Assembly: GCA_027422505.1 (NCBI GenBank)
Contig: JAPQWV010000001.1
Coordinates: forward strand, 4,898,001-4,962,000
Origin: Craterostigma plantagineum
Taxonomy: Eukaryota > Streptophyta > Magnoliopsida > Lamiales > Linderniaceae
Direction of reading: 5' to 3'
Length of the DNA: 64,000 nucleotides
Shown here: positions 1 to 10,984 of the stretch, piece after piece
Numbering within the stretch: the first letter of the stretch is position 1
Layout: every line of letters starts with the position of its first letter
Notes under the pieces: generated by a model
What the model was told of the DNA's origin: nothing
Database searches by the model: none
What the model saw: only the letters and a program-made list of their open reading frames with translations
Program-made: the position numbers and the translations under genes

Positions 1-982
1 CAAGGAAGAGAAAGCCAAAGATTTTATTTTGAAGATTCGATATGATATATTGGGACTTAGTTGCTTATGTCGGTGGCTATTAATATATAAAGGAGGAGCA
101 GCGAATAGAGGGGAAGCTTAAGACGGCCGAGAATCTACCGCTGCGAGAAAAAAACGACGGCCCAAAGCGACACAACGCGAGCACCGTAACGAGGGCGAAT
201 TCTTTATCTTTTAATATTTCATTTTCGACAATGATTTCTTTCGATTCGTTGTAGTTTTCGTTTATTAATATGCCTAATTTTTTTGTGATTGAGGCCGTGT
301 GAGGCCGGATTATGACTACGTATTAATGCAATTATTATTTTATTTAATCATATGATTTGAGTTATGTATTCTTTGTTTGTGCTTCATATGCATACGTGTG
401 ATTGACTTGTATGATTATTGATTGGTTTATGAGATGGACTAAGTGATTAGACCGATTAGAACAAAACATTGAATATCACTACGTAAAACCAACCAGAGAT
501 GGAATTCGGTTTCGTATGTGTGGTTTCTGAGACCTTAGCGCCGAAAGCGTCTAAACTCGGGGAATTTCGTAAAGATCGAATGCATGTATAGGAACTCCAG
601 TCATATAGACATATAATTTATTGGTTTTCTATTTATGTAGTTTTGCTATTGCTGGACAAATGAGTAGCACGTATGTCAGAAAATTCTACCTTGACTATGA
701 TTCATATTGATTAGATAAATTAGATTGCATGAAGACATAGGAATAATTCGCGAGCATGTGTCTTGATCACATTGTCGTCAATTACTCTATTCTCGTCTAT
801 TTTATTTGCGTCTTTATCTCTCTTATCAAATCATCAAAACGTATAAAATCTTCTTAGTCTAAATTAGATTTTGGAATATTTTTTTTAGAATTAATCGAGC
901 TTTCTTCGTGGATCGATACTCGGACTTCGTCCGTTTTACTACTTGCGCAACCTAGTTCACTTGCTAGTATTTAAGCGTGTCA
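1..982 (+). repeat. Athila-family LTR, plus orientation, left end outside window
   Basis: From about 190 onward this block reads as the reverse complement of the LTR at 1078-2463. Shared segments include the AAACCGACCAGA-type stretch near 490 and the GCGTGTCA end at 975-982. A TATATAAAG box at about 93-101 with a GAAGCTTAAGACGG-like stretch behind it matches the promoter part of the related LTRs, but more divergently. No internal coding sequence is attached on its right side, so it is a solo LTR or a 3' LTR whose element lies to the left of the window. Orientation is opposite to the 1078-8658 element. Confidence 0.75.
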
Positions 983-1077
983 ATACTGGTGCTTACTATT
1001 TGTGTATGTGACTTATGCGGAAGCAAACCGATCGGTTTTGAACCGTGACCGGATGGAAGATGTGATTTGTGTGTGTG
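983..1077 (-). mobile_element. probable left fragment of the Sirevirus-like copia LTR
   Basis: This is a 95-bp strip between two Athila LTRs. It ends in GTGTG at 1073-1077, the same five bases that follow the Athila element at 8659-8663. The strip and the sequence from 8659 were therefore contiguous before that insertion. By inference it belongs to the copia LTR whose other part ends at 9497. Confidence 0.45.
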
Positions 1078-2463
1078 TGACACGCTCAAATACTAGCAAG
1101 TGTACTAGGTCGTGCAAGTAGTAAAACGGACGAAGTCCGAGTATCGATACACGAAGAAAGTTTGATTAATTCTAAGATATTAAATCTTATTCTAGAGAAT
1201 TTTAATGTTTTGATGTTTTAATTAAACGAGATAAAAGCGCAAATAATGAAATAGAGGCAATTAAAATAGATTAGATAAAGATCAATTGACGGCGAGTGAC
1301 CAAGGCACATGTTCAGCACAAATAATTCCTACGTCTTCATAAAATCTATCCTATCTAACCATCATGAATCTCAGTCAAGGTAAAATTTCCTATGACAATC
1401 GCTACTCGTTTGTCCCGCAATAGCGACCCTATGCGATGGAGAACCAACCCGTATATGTCTATAGGATTGTAGTTTCAACGCATGCATTCAATATCTATGA
1501 AATTCCCCGAGCTTAAGAGCTTTTGGCGCTTAAGGATTCGGAAACCACGCATACGAAACCGAATTCCATCTCTGGTCGGTTTTACGTAGTGATGTTCGAT
1601 GTTCATTGTTCTAACCGTTCTAATCACTTTGTCCGTCTCATACACCAATCAAATAACATGCATATGTTGATCAGTCATACACAAGCATTAAGCGCAAACA
1701 AGGAACACGTGACTCGATTCACACGATCAAATAGGATAAGAAAAATATTAATACGTAGTCATTATTCGGCCTATCATGGCCTTAATCACAAAAGAATCTA
1801 AGCTAGCATATTAATAAAATCAAAACACAAATATTCAGTGTCGATAATAGAGAAATAATAAAACTTCACTTAAATGGAAGGAACGCCTCGCAAGCCGCCA
1901 ATGTCTTATATAATCGCCGCGCTCTTTATTTTTATTTTCAGCCTCAAGGTTTCTTCGTTGCTGTCGTTTTTCTCTGCTCTCTCGTTCGTATTACTTTTTT
2001 TATTCGCTGCCTCCAATTCTCAGCCGTCAAAAGCTTCCTTCCTTTTTGTTCTCAGTCGCTTCTCTATTTATACGTGCATAAGCCGACTTAAATCTTCAAG
2101 GATTTGATTCTTCTTTTGAATATTTGACCAACTCTTTGATATTTCATTACTTTCCTTGCGTGATTGTTGGCCTAAAAATCCTCTTGCCTTATTTGCTCTT
2201 CACGTCATATGGTGCCCAAAATTACAGAAAAATCGGTATATTGCAGGGCTGCCCAAATAGAGTAGAAAATTGCAAGAAGATCCCCGAAGATTCAAATCGT
2301 TCCAAAAGTGCCCTTATTTTCCCTTCGTCGATCTCGTTTCTCGGACATCTATCGAAAATAAATTTAAACATAAATATAGGATATTCGAGAGGAAATTTTG
2401 GTTAATAACGATTGGAAATACATTTTTATGGATAATAAAATTATGTAAAATCCTAACTTATCA
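1078..2463 (-). repeat. 3' LTR of the Athila element
   Basis: On the plus strand it begins TGACACGCTC and ends TTATCA, so on the minus strand it has TG...CA ends. The minus-strand TATA box (TATAAATAG) lies at 2064-2073. Small plus-strand reading frames inside it are chance frames of the LTR. Confidence 0.88.
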
Positions 2464-4513
2464 ACAACCCCCAAACTAGCTTCTATCGTCCTCGATCATA
2501 AAAGCGAAATAAAACCAAATCAAGTTAGGATTATAGAATATCTATCAATCAAATTCTCCTATTTCATCTCAGAAATGTAAAAGCATATAAAGTCGAGATA
2601 ATCATCAACTAATGAACGATCTAGTCAAACACGAGGCATGAGGTAATAAATCGCAATCTTATTATAGCATGAAAGATATTTCTAGAATTATACCACGCAT
2701 CAATCCACAACTCTCACAAGGATCGCTCAAGTCGCTCGGGTGTTTCAAAAGGGATCTGTATAAAGACGCTCAATTCACGACATGAAAAGATATTACTCTA
2801 TGCTTGCAAATATATCACATCATAGTCACATAGTAGAAATCACGAATCAAAGGGCCTTTCATCAAGGGTTGTAATGGGGCTCGGGTATTGAAAGGTGCAT
2901 CATATAGGAAAGTGAACTAAAAGTATCAAACATGTCAATCATCGAATCGCTCTTCTAACCACTTATTTCTCTCTTCTAACACTGTGTCTATTTTCCACTC
3001 GACTCGTCCTTTTCCTTTTCTAGCTCTTCTCCCCCACCTCTTTTTCTTTTTTTTTTTTCCTTTTTTTTTTCTTTGCTCTTTTTTTTTTCTCTTTTTTTTC
3101 GAACCAGCCCCTCCTATACTTTTTTGTACGTCTTATCGAAGCGAGTGGTTTCTAGTCTGCTGCAATATTACGACGAGAGATCTATATCGTAGGACGAGTT
3201 CATAACTAGCATGCATCGACGATTAGCTCCTTCTCAACCAACAAGCCACTTTTCATGATATCGATAAATTAATACGTTGATACGGGTCGTATAGGCTTAT
3301 TGAGGCAATCAGGCTTAATATCTGGGCTCCAAATCAACGAAAAAGTCAAATAAGGCTCAAAGGGGATCACTAAGTGGTAAATACGTAAGGTAGGAAAGTA
3401 TTTATGCCAGTGACTCAATCCTAGTGCCCTTTTCATTTTCGCACACAAAAATCCACATAGTACCATTGACATGCATAACAGAGCAAGTTCAAAAATATTC
3501 AGTCCATGCGTGTCACACAAGCAGAAACACCGAGCATAATGAGTTGCTCTGAATTTTTTCTGAAGGCTCAAGAACTCACATATATAAATGGGTTTATGCT
3601 TCATGATACGCAATATTCTCCTAAAGCAGTCAATATAGCCAAATAATCATGCTAGTATCACAGCAATGCAACATGTGAGACTATCACACTCAATTCATTG
3701 AATCATATCACGACACGATAAAATTTTAAAAATTTTCATCATAGACAGGAGATTCCAAAGATGACATTTAAATCGCAACTTTCATCAGTTATACCCACTA
3801 AAATAACCAAAAAACATCGGTACCTAAACATGTAAGCATATAGCATGTGGCACATTCGACCCCCAAACTAAATAGCACATTGTCTTCAATGTCTAAAATA
3901 AAAGAAAAGAGAGAGTAAAAGTGACACTGCCCTGAATTTTAAGTCGATCGATGTAGAAGACTTGGTTGATCCGCAGTAAACAAGCAACCATCGCGAATGG
4001 GCAACCCCCAAACTAGATATGAGCCTGCGAAAAAACGTTACTAGGCGACACCATGAGAGCGAATTTTATTAGACGAAAAATAAAATAGGAATAAAAGTAA
4101 ATAGGACTAAAATATAATATAATATATGCATCGATGTGCCTTGGGTTGCCTCCCAAGAAGCGTTGCTTTTATAGTCGTCAGGTCGACTCACAAACCGCTT
4201 ATTTTGGTGGATTATCGAGGTTGATCAAGTCTTCTTTCCAAAAATCTCGATCATTGTACACCTTGGGCCCGCCTCTGCCTGGTGATAGTGTCTGCATTAT
4301 CGCATGGGGTCGAGTTCTCCTTTTTTCGCCATATGTAGATCCCATCCTCGATGTAGTCTTTCTGACGAAGCATCTTCTTTTTCTTCGGCGGAACCACCTC
4401 TTTGATAGATTTAGAGCCATTGCTCTTTTTAGTCCACGGCGTCCATTTGTTAAAATTCAACACAGAAGAAACTAACTTACGATTAGATGTAGCCTTGTTC
4501 CCATTCGACGCAT
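2464..4513 (-). other. non-coding internal region of the Athila element
   Basis: This lies between the protease remnant and the 3' LTR, where autonomous Athila elements carry RT, RNase H, integrase and an env-like frame. I see none of these. A T/C-rich block at about 2984-3110 (plus) is a low-complexity purine run on the element strand. The minus frame at 3269-3613 (114 aa) has no recognisable domain. Confidence 0.7.
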
Positions 4514-5612
4514 CTATTCGAGCATCAGCCTTCGTGTTTGGCGGTCCTTCAGCTTGTTGGTATTCTCTCCAGACAAGTTGTACCTGAAAGACTCAGAACA
4601 CTTAAAAGTATACGGGTAAAAAATATCGATAAATGAGCAAGATTCATCAGTGGGGCATTTCATAGATTTATAAACCTCAAATTCCACTTTCTCATCCCCT
4701 ACTTGCAGAATAAGTTTACCGTAACCGACATCAATGACAGCTCTTCCCGTGTTTAGGAACGGACGTCCAAGTATCGACAGGAGGTTATCGTCTTCTTCCA
4801 TATCCAACACGATAAAATCAGTCGAGAAGTAATGTTCTCCGACCTTCACCAATACGTCTTCCATTTTTTTCGTGGATATGTGATTGATCTATCGGCTGGA
4901 GAATAGTATGTGGGTTTCGGCTCGCCAAGTCCCAATTTCCTAAATAATAAAAATGGCATCAAATAATACTCGCACCAAGATCGCATAACGTGTTATTAAA
5001 TGTAAGAGACCCAATAGAACAAGGAATAGAGAAACTCCCTCGATCCTTAAGCTCCGGCGGAAGCTTATTCTGTAATACGGCTGAACATTCTTCGATGAGA
5101 GTGATCGTTCCGTATTCTTTTAACTTATTTCTCTTGAATAGTAGCTCCGTCAGGCATTTGGCGTACTTTGGCATCTGCAACAAAGCTTCAATAAAAGGGA
5201 TATTAACTTCAAGTTTTTTAAATATATTAATGAAACGATCAAAATCTTCTTGATTCTTCCCTTTTCTTAAAGCCGCTGGATATGGAGGTCGAATTTTTAT
5301 TGGTGGAAGTGGGTTGACCTTCTTTTCCTCCAAGAGAGAATCTGGCTCACATTCGACTTCTGCGGCCCGCTTGTTCTTTTCGTAAACCCTAGTGTTCGTG
5401 GTCGTGACTTCGCTGTGATTGGATGTCTCTTTCTCTTTTGCTTCCTCCACCTCCATGGTCTCTTGGAGAGATTCAATCTTCTTTCCACTTCTTAGTTCAA
5501 TGGCATTCATGTACTCTCGAGGGTTCTTTTCGGTGTCGCTCGGAAGTGTGCCAGGCTTGCGCTCGGCCATTGAACTTGTTAAATGTCCAATTGTAGTCAC
5601 CAGACTTTGCAT
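4514..5612 (-). pseudogene. Athila gag C-terminus and aspartic protease, frameshifted
   Basis: This continues gag in the same frame after one TAG codon just upstream. The first part (5612-4959, 217 aa) carries the NPREYMNAIELRSGK segment and the ECSAVLQNKLPPELKDRGSF segment typical of Athila polyproteins. It then reaches DLGAS, the catalytic motif of the retroviral-type aspartic protease. A frameshift follows. The second part (4864-4514) holds VLDMEEDD and ILGRPFL, the C-terminal half of the protease fold. The family's role is to cleave the polyprotein inside the virus-like particle. The frameshift between the two halves of the fold makes an active product unlikely. Confidence 0.82.
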
Positions 5613-5645
5613 TGTATCCTCTATCTTGTTAAGCCGTTCGTCTAT

Positions 5646-6674
5646 CTAATGATTCTGACCGCCTTGATAATCCATTAGTTTCTCAAATGGTATCTCCCAA
5701 TCGGCCTTTTGTTTTGGTGGTGGCGCGCTATGCTGACTTTGAATTTCTGGAGGCTTCAAGTAGTGCGAGTTGCCATAAAATAAATTAGGATGGCCTCTCC
5801 AGCTCGGGTCGTATGTGCTCGAGTAGAAGTTCTTTTGCCTCGACTGGATTTGTTTCACTTCCTCGGGGTTCTTGGCTTGCATCATGTCTAATCTCCGGTG
5901 TATAGCCTCAAATTGCGCCTCCAGTGAGCTACTAATCTTATGAACCCCAGCCGTCCGACGATCCTGATCTTGCTCAGTATATGGTGCGGGGTAGGCCGCG
6001 ATCCTCTCGATGGCTGCAAGTGCGTCGGCATCATCGAGCTCCATAAAATTTGTGTCGCATCCTCCGTCGACGATGTGCTTATTCTGTGTGCTAAGTCCTA
6101 AGAAAAATGACTGCATTTGAATGATCAAGGGTATGCTATGGTTCGGACATTGTCTGAGAAGGCTCTTGTATCGACTCCATGCATCGCTCAACGTCTCGCC
6201 CCCTTCTTGCTTGAAGTTCACGAACTCGCTCCTTATCTCGCTAGTCCTAGAGAGTGGGTAGTACTTGCCCAAGAAACACTCCACCATCTGTTCCCAACTA
6301 GTGATGGATGCATGTGGCAGTGACGAAAACCACTCTGATGCTTTTCCTACAAGAGAGAAAGGAAAAAACGTAAGCCTTATAACCGTAGTAGATACCCCAG
6401 GATACTTAATAGTTCTGCAAATCTGTTGAAATTTGGTGATGTGGGCATTGGCGTCCTCATTACTTAGCCCATGGAATTGGACAGCTCCTGTCACCATATG
6501 CAAAGTCACCGGCTTGATTTCGAATTGATTTTTAGGTCCTTCGGGGATCACTATCGGGTCATTATCGTCGAAGGGGCCTGGAAGCGCTCGTTTTAGTAGA
6601 GTGGGTCGTGGAGGCATCTCCCGGTGTTCTTGATTCTCCATTCTTTGTCTACGGTTTCGATTATGCGGCGACAC
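5646..6674 (-). pseudogene. Athila-type gag (nucleocapsid precursor)
   Basis: This is a 342-aa open frame starting MSPHNRNRRQR. The central section (about residues 85-210) is the plant Retrotrans_gag domain, with EWFSSLP, FLGKYYP and EGETLSDAW-like motifs (here GGETLSDAWSRY). The family's product packages element RNA into virus-like particles. The frame ends at a TAG at 5646 followed by more polyprotein in the same frame. That stop is either a nonsense change in a gag-protease fusion or a readthrough site. It is the best-preserved coding piece in this element. Confidence 0.82.
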
Positions 6675-6774
6675 GTAGCTTCGATTTCGGCATCAAATAG
6701 TAGTGTTCACTACTCGAACTTCGTGTCATACACCAATTGAAGTTCCTGCGAAAGAAAAGAAAAAATAAAAATCA

Positions 6775-6804
6775 AAGTAAGTGAATCCAATAAAATAAAA
6801 TAAA

Positions 6805-6843
<39 letters not shown>

Positions 6844-6845
6844 TA
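6775..6845. repeat. AT-rich simple repeat with (AAT)n
   Basis: An AATAA/AAT microsatellite in the leader of the Athila element, between the primer-binding site and gag. Confidence 0.85.
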
Positions 6846-6920
6846 AGATAATAATAAACGATTACTAAGAAAAGAAAAGTAAACTAAAACTAGAATAAAT
6901 CCTAAAACTAATAATTCCGC

Positions 6921-6945
6921 TGTCCCCGGCAACGGCGCCACAACT
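6921..6945 (-). promoter_or_regulatory. primer-binding site, tRNA-Asp type
   Basis: Minus-strand sequence TGGCGCCGTTGCCGGGGA begins three bases inside the 5' LTR end. This type primes reverse transcription in Athila-lineage elements and fixes the orientation of the whole element. Confidence 0.8.
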
Positions 6946-8658
6946 TGACACGCTCAAATACTAGCAAGTGTACTAGGTCGTGCAAGTAGTAAAGCGGACG
7001 AAGTTCGAGTATCGATCCACGAAGACAGCTTGATTAATTCTAAGATATCAAATCTAATTCTAATTTAGACTAAGAGAATTTTTAATGTTTTGATGTTTTA
7101 ATTAAACGAGATAAAAGCGCAAATAATAAAATAGAGGCAATTAAAATAGATAGGATAAAGATCAATTGACGACGAGTGACCAAGGCACATGTTCAGCACA
7201 AATAATTCCTACGTCTTCACAAAATCTATCCTATCTAACCATCATGAATCAGTCAAGGTAATATTTCCTATGACAATCGCTACTCGTTTGTTCCGCAATA
7301 GTGACCCTATGCGATAGAGAACCAACCCGTATATGTCTATAGGATTGTAGTTTCCACGCATGCATTCAATATGAATAGAGTTTGACTACCAATCGGAAGC
7401 GTAGGGTACCAAAAAGAAAGGGGAGGCGAGGCGGATTATACCATCATCCACTTAATGAGTTTCCACAGGGGACAGAAAGAAACGCTTGCTTCGCAGATTA
7501 GAATTGAAATGAGGACCCCGAAGCTTATTTAGTTCCAGATGATGTAGAGCCAATTCTCATTTCTTTCCTGAGGTTCCTAGCTCTCCTCTCTCGGGTGGGT
7601 TGGAAAACTTTCATATCAAGGGGAAGGTTGGTTAGCTCTATCGAACGAAGGTTAGGGTTTCAAAGTGGTAGGCTTAGAGCCAGTTATCTATGAAATTTCC
7701 CGAGCTTAAGCGCTTTCGGTGCTTAAGGATTCGGAAACCACACATACGAAACCGAATTCCTTCTCTGGTCGGTTTTACGTAGTGATGTTCGAGGTTTATT
7801 GTTCTAACCGGTCTAATCACTTTGTCCGTCTCATAAACCAGTCACATAACATGCATATGTTGATCAGGCATACACAAGCATTAGGCGCAGGAACACGTGA
7901 CTCGATTCACACGATCAAATAGGATAAGAAAAGTATTAATACGTAATCATTATTCGGCCTATCATGGCCTTAATCACAAAAGAATCTAAGCTATCATATT
8001 AATAAAATAAAAACACAAAATATTCAATGTCGATAATAGAGAAATAATAAAACTTCACTTAAAAGGTCCATGGAAGGAACGCCTCGCAAGCCGCCAATCG
8101 TCTTATATAATCGCCGCGCTCTTTATTTTTATTTTCAGCCTCAAGGTTTCTTCGTTGCTGTCGTTTTTCTCTGCTCTCTCGTTCGTATTACTTTTTTTAT
8201 TCGCTGCCTCCAATTCTCAGCCGTCAAAAGCTTCCTTCCTTTTTGTTCTCAGTCGCTTCTCTATTTATACGTGCAGAAGCCGACTTAAATCTTCAAGGAT
8301 TTGATTCTTCTTTTGAATATTTGACCAACTCTTTGATATTTCATTACTTTCCTTGCATGATTGTTGGCCTAAATATCCTCTTGCCTTATTTGCTCTTCAC
8401 GTCATATGGTGCCCAAAATAATAGAAAAATCGGTATATTGCAGGGCTGCCCAATAGAGTAGAAAATTGCCAGAAGATCCCCGAAGATTCAAATCGTTCCA
8501 AAACTGCCCTTATTTTCCCTTCGTCGATCTCGTTTCCTCGGACATCTATCGAAAATAAATTTAAACATAAATATAGGATATTCGAGAGGGAAATTTTGGT
8601 AAATAACAATCGATGCATTTTTATGGATAATAAAATTACGTAAAATCCTAACTTTTCA
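6946..8658 (-). repeat. 5' LTR of the Athila element, carrying a 314-bp insertion
   Basis: It pairs with 1078-2463 along its length except for foreign sequence at 7374-7687. The plus strand starts TGACACGCTC and ends TTTTCA. The promoter TATA box is at about 8261-8270 on the minus strand. Confidence 0.88.
7374..7687. other. 314-bp foreign insertion in the Athila LTR, organelle-like
   Basis: The 3' LTR reads straight through from CAATAT to CTATGAAAT at this point. The 5' LTR has 314 extra bases, with only TAT repeated at the junctions. The inserted sequence has mixed GC content and resembles plant mitochondrial spacer DNA in style, but this is an impression. No reading frame or transposon termini are visible. 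Confidence 0.6.
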
Positions 8659-9497
8659 GTGTGTGTGTTTGCGAAAGACACAAATTTGTTTCTGGAAGTT
8701 CGGAGCCAAAAATCTCATACGTCTCCCCTTCTTCCCCGCAAGGAAGGTAGCACTAGGGGACTTGGTTTTGCAATCCCCGTTGCACAACCTCCTTAGCTAG
8801 AATAACACAGAATAACCCACACGGCTATACTCAGCTAACTAAACTCCTAGACACCACTTAGACAGCTTTTTACAGTCCATCTACTTTCAAGAGCCTTTTA
8901 CAGACCCTTGGGAACAACTCTCTCACTAACCGAATCACTCTAATGTAGTGAGGACAACACCCAAAAACAGTCTGCTTAATCGCTTGTGAGTCTGAGCTTT
9001 TTCTCTTGTTCCTTGATTTCAAAAATGGTGAAGTAAGTTCTTCATCTTGTCTCTCTCCTTTTTATAGTTGGGCTTGATGTAGAAGACCATTGTAAGATAG
9101 CTTTGTGTACCGGACAAAGCTTTTAATGTTTTGCCCTAAAATGGGTCTGTCCGGTCTTTGAAGAGTCGCCCTGTGCACTTTGCTTTATTCCCTATTTGGC
9201 TTAGTTTGACATCAACTTGGCTCTTGCTGTCAGCATTGAATTAATTGCTTGTCAGAAGTCTTCAACTTGTCGCACTTCAAATATATTTGAAAATCTTAGT
9301 CCAACGTGGCACACCCGGTATCTTCATTCCCGGTCTCCATGACCTTTTGGTATCAGCCTTGATCCGGTTGCTGGTCGCGTTTGTCGAACATCTGACTTGT
9401 ATCCGGTTTCACCTATGTCTAATCGGTATACTTAATTAAGTTGAGTCCAGTCACCAAAACTATTAATCTGAACTCTTTAAATTCGTGATTCCTAACA
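8659..9497 (-). repeat. Sirevirus-like copia LTR (3' LTR), right part
   Basis: The plus strand ends GATTCCTAACA at 9497, giving TGTTAGGAATC as the LTR start on the minus strand. A purine-rich AAAAAAGAAGGAAAT precedes it. The left part was separated by the Athila insertion. No coding sequence is present. Confidence 0.6.
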
Positions 9498-9904
9498 ATT
9501 TCCTTCTTTTTTGGTGATTGACAAAACTTAATGAAGCATAAAGGTATTTATTATATCAAAAGAATTTTGATACTTAAGCTATCAGTCTATTACCACCGTT
9601 TTAGCCTATCTAGTACTTAGACTTAGCCAGTACTTCAATCTCCGGTTGTCGGCCTCTTCCGATCTGTCCGGTCTGATCTGGCCATCCGCTTCGTCAGTAC
9701 TGCTCGTTCTCTTCATCTGGCAGTACTATCCTTCCTTCTTTTTTACAATCACTTGTTCAGTTTTGGAAAGGTAGCTCTCGGCGTTTTCATTAAGCAGGAG
9801 AGTCGTCATACGGTTGTTTTCTCCCCATCAAGCGCAACGAATCCGGTATGAGCGGAAACATACTGCCTAGCCTGGCAGTTAATTCCGTGGCAGCCGCTCT
9901 TCTA

Positions 9905-10162
9905 CTACCGGCGCGATTCTTGGTGGCTCATACTCAGCCTCGACGAATCACTGAACGAGTTCGTCGTTCGAGTTGCTCCGTCTTGGTAGGGGTCCTGCAA
10001 GAGCCACGGTCTCTTCTTTTCGGCTAGGCCTTCGTTCGTAGGTCTTGAGTCCGGGTTTGTCACTTTCACATCGGCCCTGTCCATGACCGTCATCCCGGAG
10101 TTAGCCTTCCTTGCCATCGGCCTTTCTTTTAAGTTCTTGGTGGTCTGGAAGAACTTCTTCAT
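9905..10162 (-). pseudogene. unrecognised 85-aa frame in the Sirevirus 3' region
   Basis: The frame starts MKKFFQTTKNLKERP and is rich in charged and polar residues with no membrane segment or motif I recognise. Its interest is its location downstream of pol inside a Sirevirus-like remnant. It may equally be an accidental frame in decayed DNA. Confidence 0.2.
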
Positions 10163-10984
10163 ATCTTCATGTGATAGCCCAAAGGTCTCAGCATACCCTC
10201 CTGGATCGTCTCCTCCTTATGTCGAACATTGGTGCAGGTTTTTGAATGCTCGAAAAAGGAAGTGATCGGATTTGGCTAGTGACTGTGAGGCTTTTTCTGA
10301 TTGTGAGGTTATTTCTGCTTAAGGTTTAAGAGTTATTGGAGACTTAGATGATTTTGAGTTGATGAGACTTAAGTGAAGGGGCGATGTCCTTAAATACGTT
10401 GGAGATTTTGTCGCCATCTATCACGGGTTTTCAATAACCCAGACTCTCCTTATCTCTTCAGTCAATGCCTTGCCACTTTATGTCTTGTCCGGTGTCAGAG
10501 ATTCTTTAATGACAAGACAGTTCATGCATCCACATAACCTTACAGACCCGAAGCCAATCTTTATCTAAGAACATAATATGAAATGTATGCATTGATGAAG
10601 TGCAATAATTGAGGAAACGTTCAGTCTATAAGGCCAGTAAGGATTATATGTATACCCACTGGTTAAAGATACGAATTCCAGTTTCGTAAGGAACCCGGTA
10701 TCTGACTCTGAAAAAACTCCACTTGAAACAATATAAAAGAATATATGTTTAAGTTTCTCAATGTATCTTGGCCAATGTCGGTTTTAGCTGAAACCAACTA
10801 GGATGAGTGTATAGGCCGGTATTATGAAGACCGATTTGAAAGATGTGTGCACTGAAATAATCAAAATGCAATATTTTTGTAATGCCTAGGTAACTTCGTA
10901 ATATAAATTAATTTAATATAACGTTGTTTCCCCTGACTTCATGCTAGGACTTTTAAGATAAATCTAATAGTCCTAAGGCATTTC

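Larger units (their letters stand above)
1078..8658 (-). mobile_element. Athila-type Ty3/gypsy element, gag-protease only, TSD GTGTG
   Basis: This is an LTR retrotransposon read on the minus strand. The 5' LTR is 6946-8658 and the 3' LTR is 1078-2463. The five bases GTGTG flank it on both sides (1073-1077, 8659-8663). Directly inside the 5' LTR is a primer-binding site reading TGGCGCCGTTGCCGGGGA on the minus strand, the tRNA-Asp type known from Athila and Calypso elements. Inside the 3' LTR is the purine tract TTTGGGGGTTGT. The coding part has gag (6674-5646) and an aspartic protease region (5612-4514). No reverse transcriptase, RNase H or integrase motifs are seen; about 2 kb of non-coding DNA occupies their place. 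It therefore depended on enzymes from a related element. The two LTRs differ at many positions and by indels, so it is not recent. Confidence 0.88.

Noticed and set aside
1523..2479. Several 70-93 aa plus-strand frames inside the Athila LTR
   Set aside because: They lie antisense within an LTR, recur with shifts in the paired LTR, and have no protein features.
3269..3613. 114-aa minus frame in the Athila interior, at the position of an env-like gene
   Set aside because: No signal peptide, clear membrane segment or similarity that I recognise. Probably a chance frame in non-coding DNA.
4134..5649. Plus-strand frames opposite the Athila protease and gag
   Set aside because: Shadows of the real minus-strand coding region.
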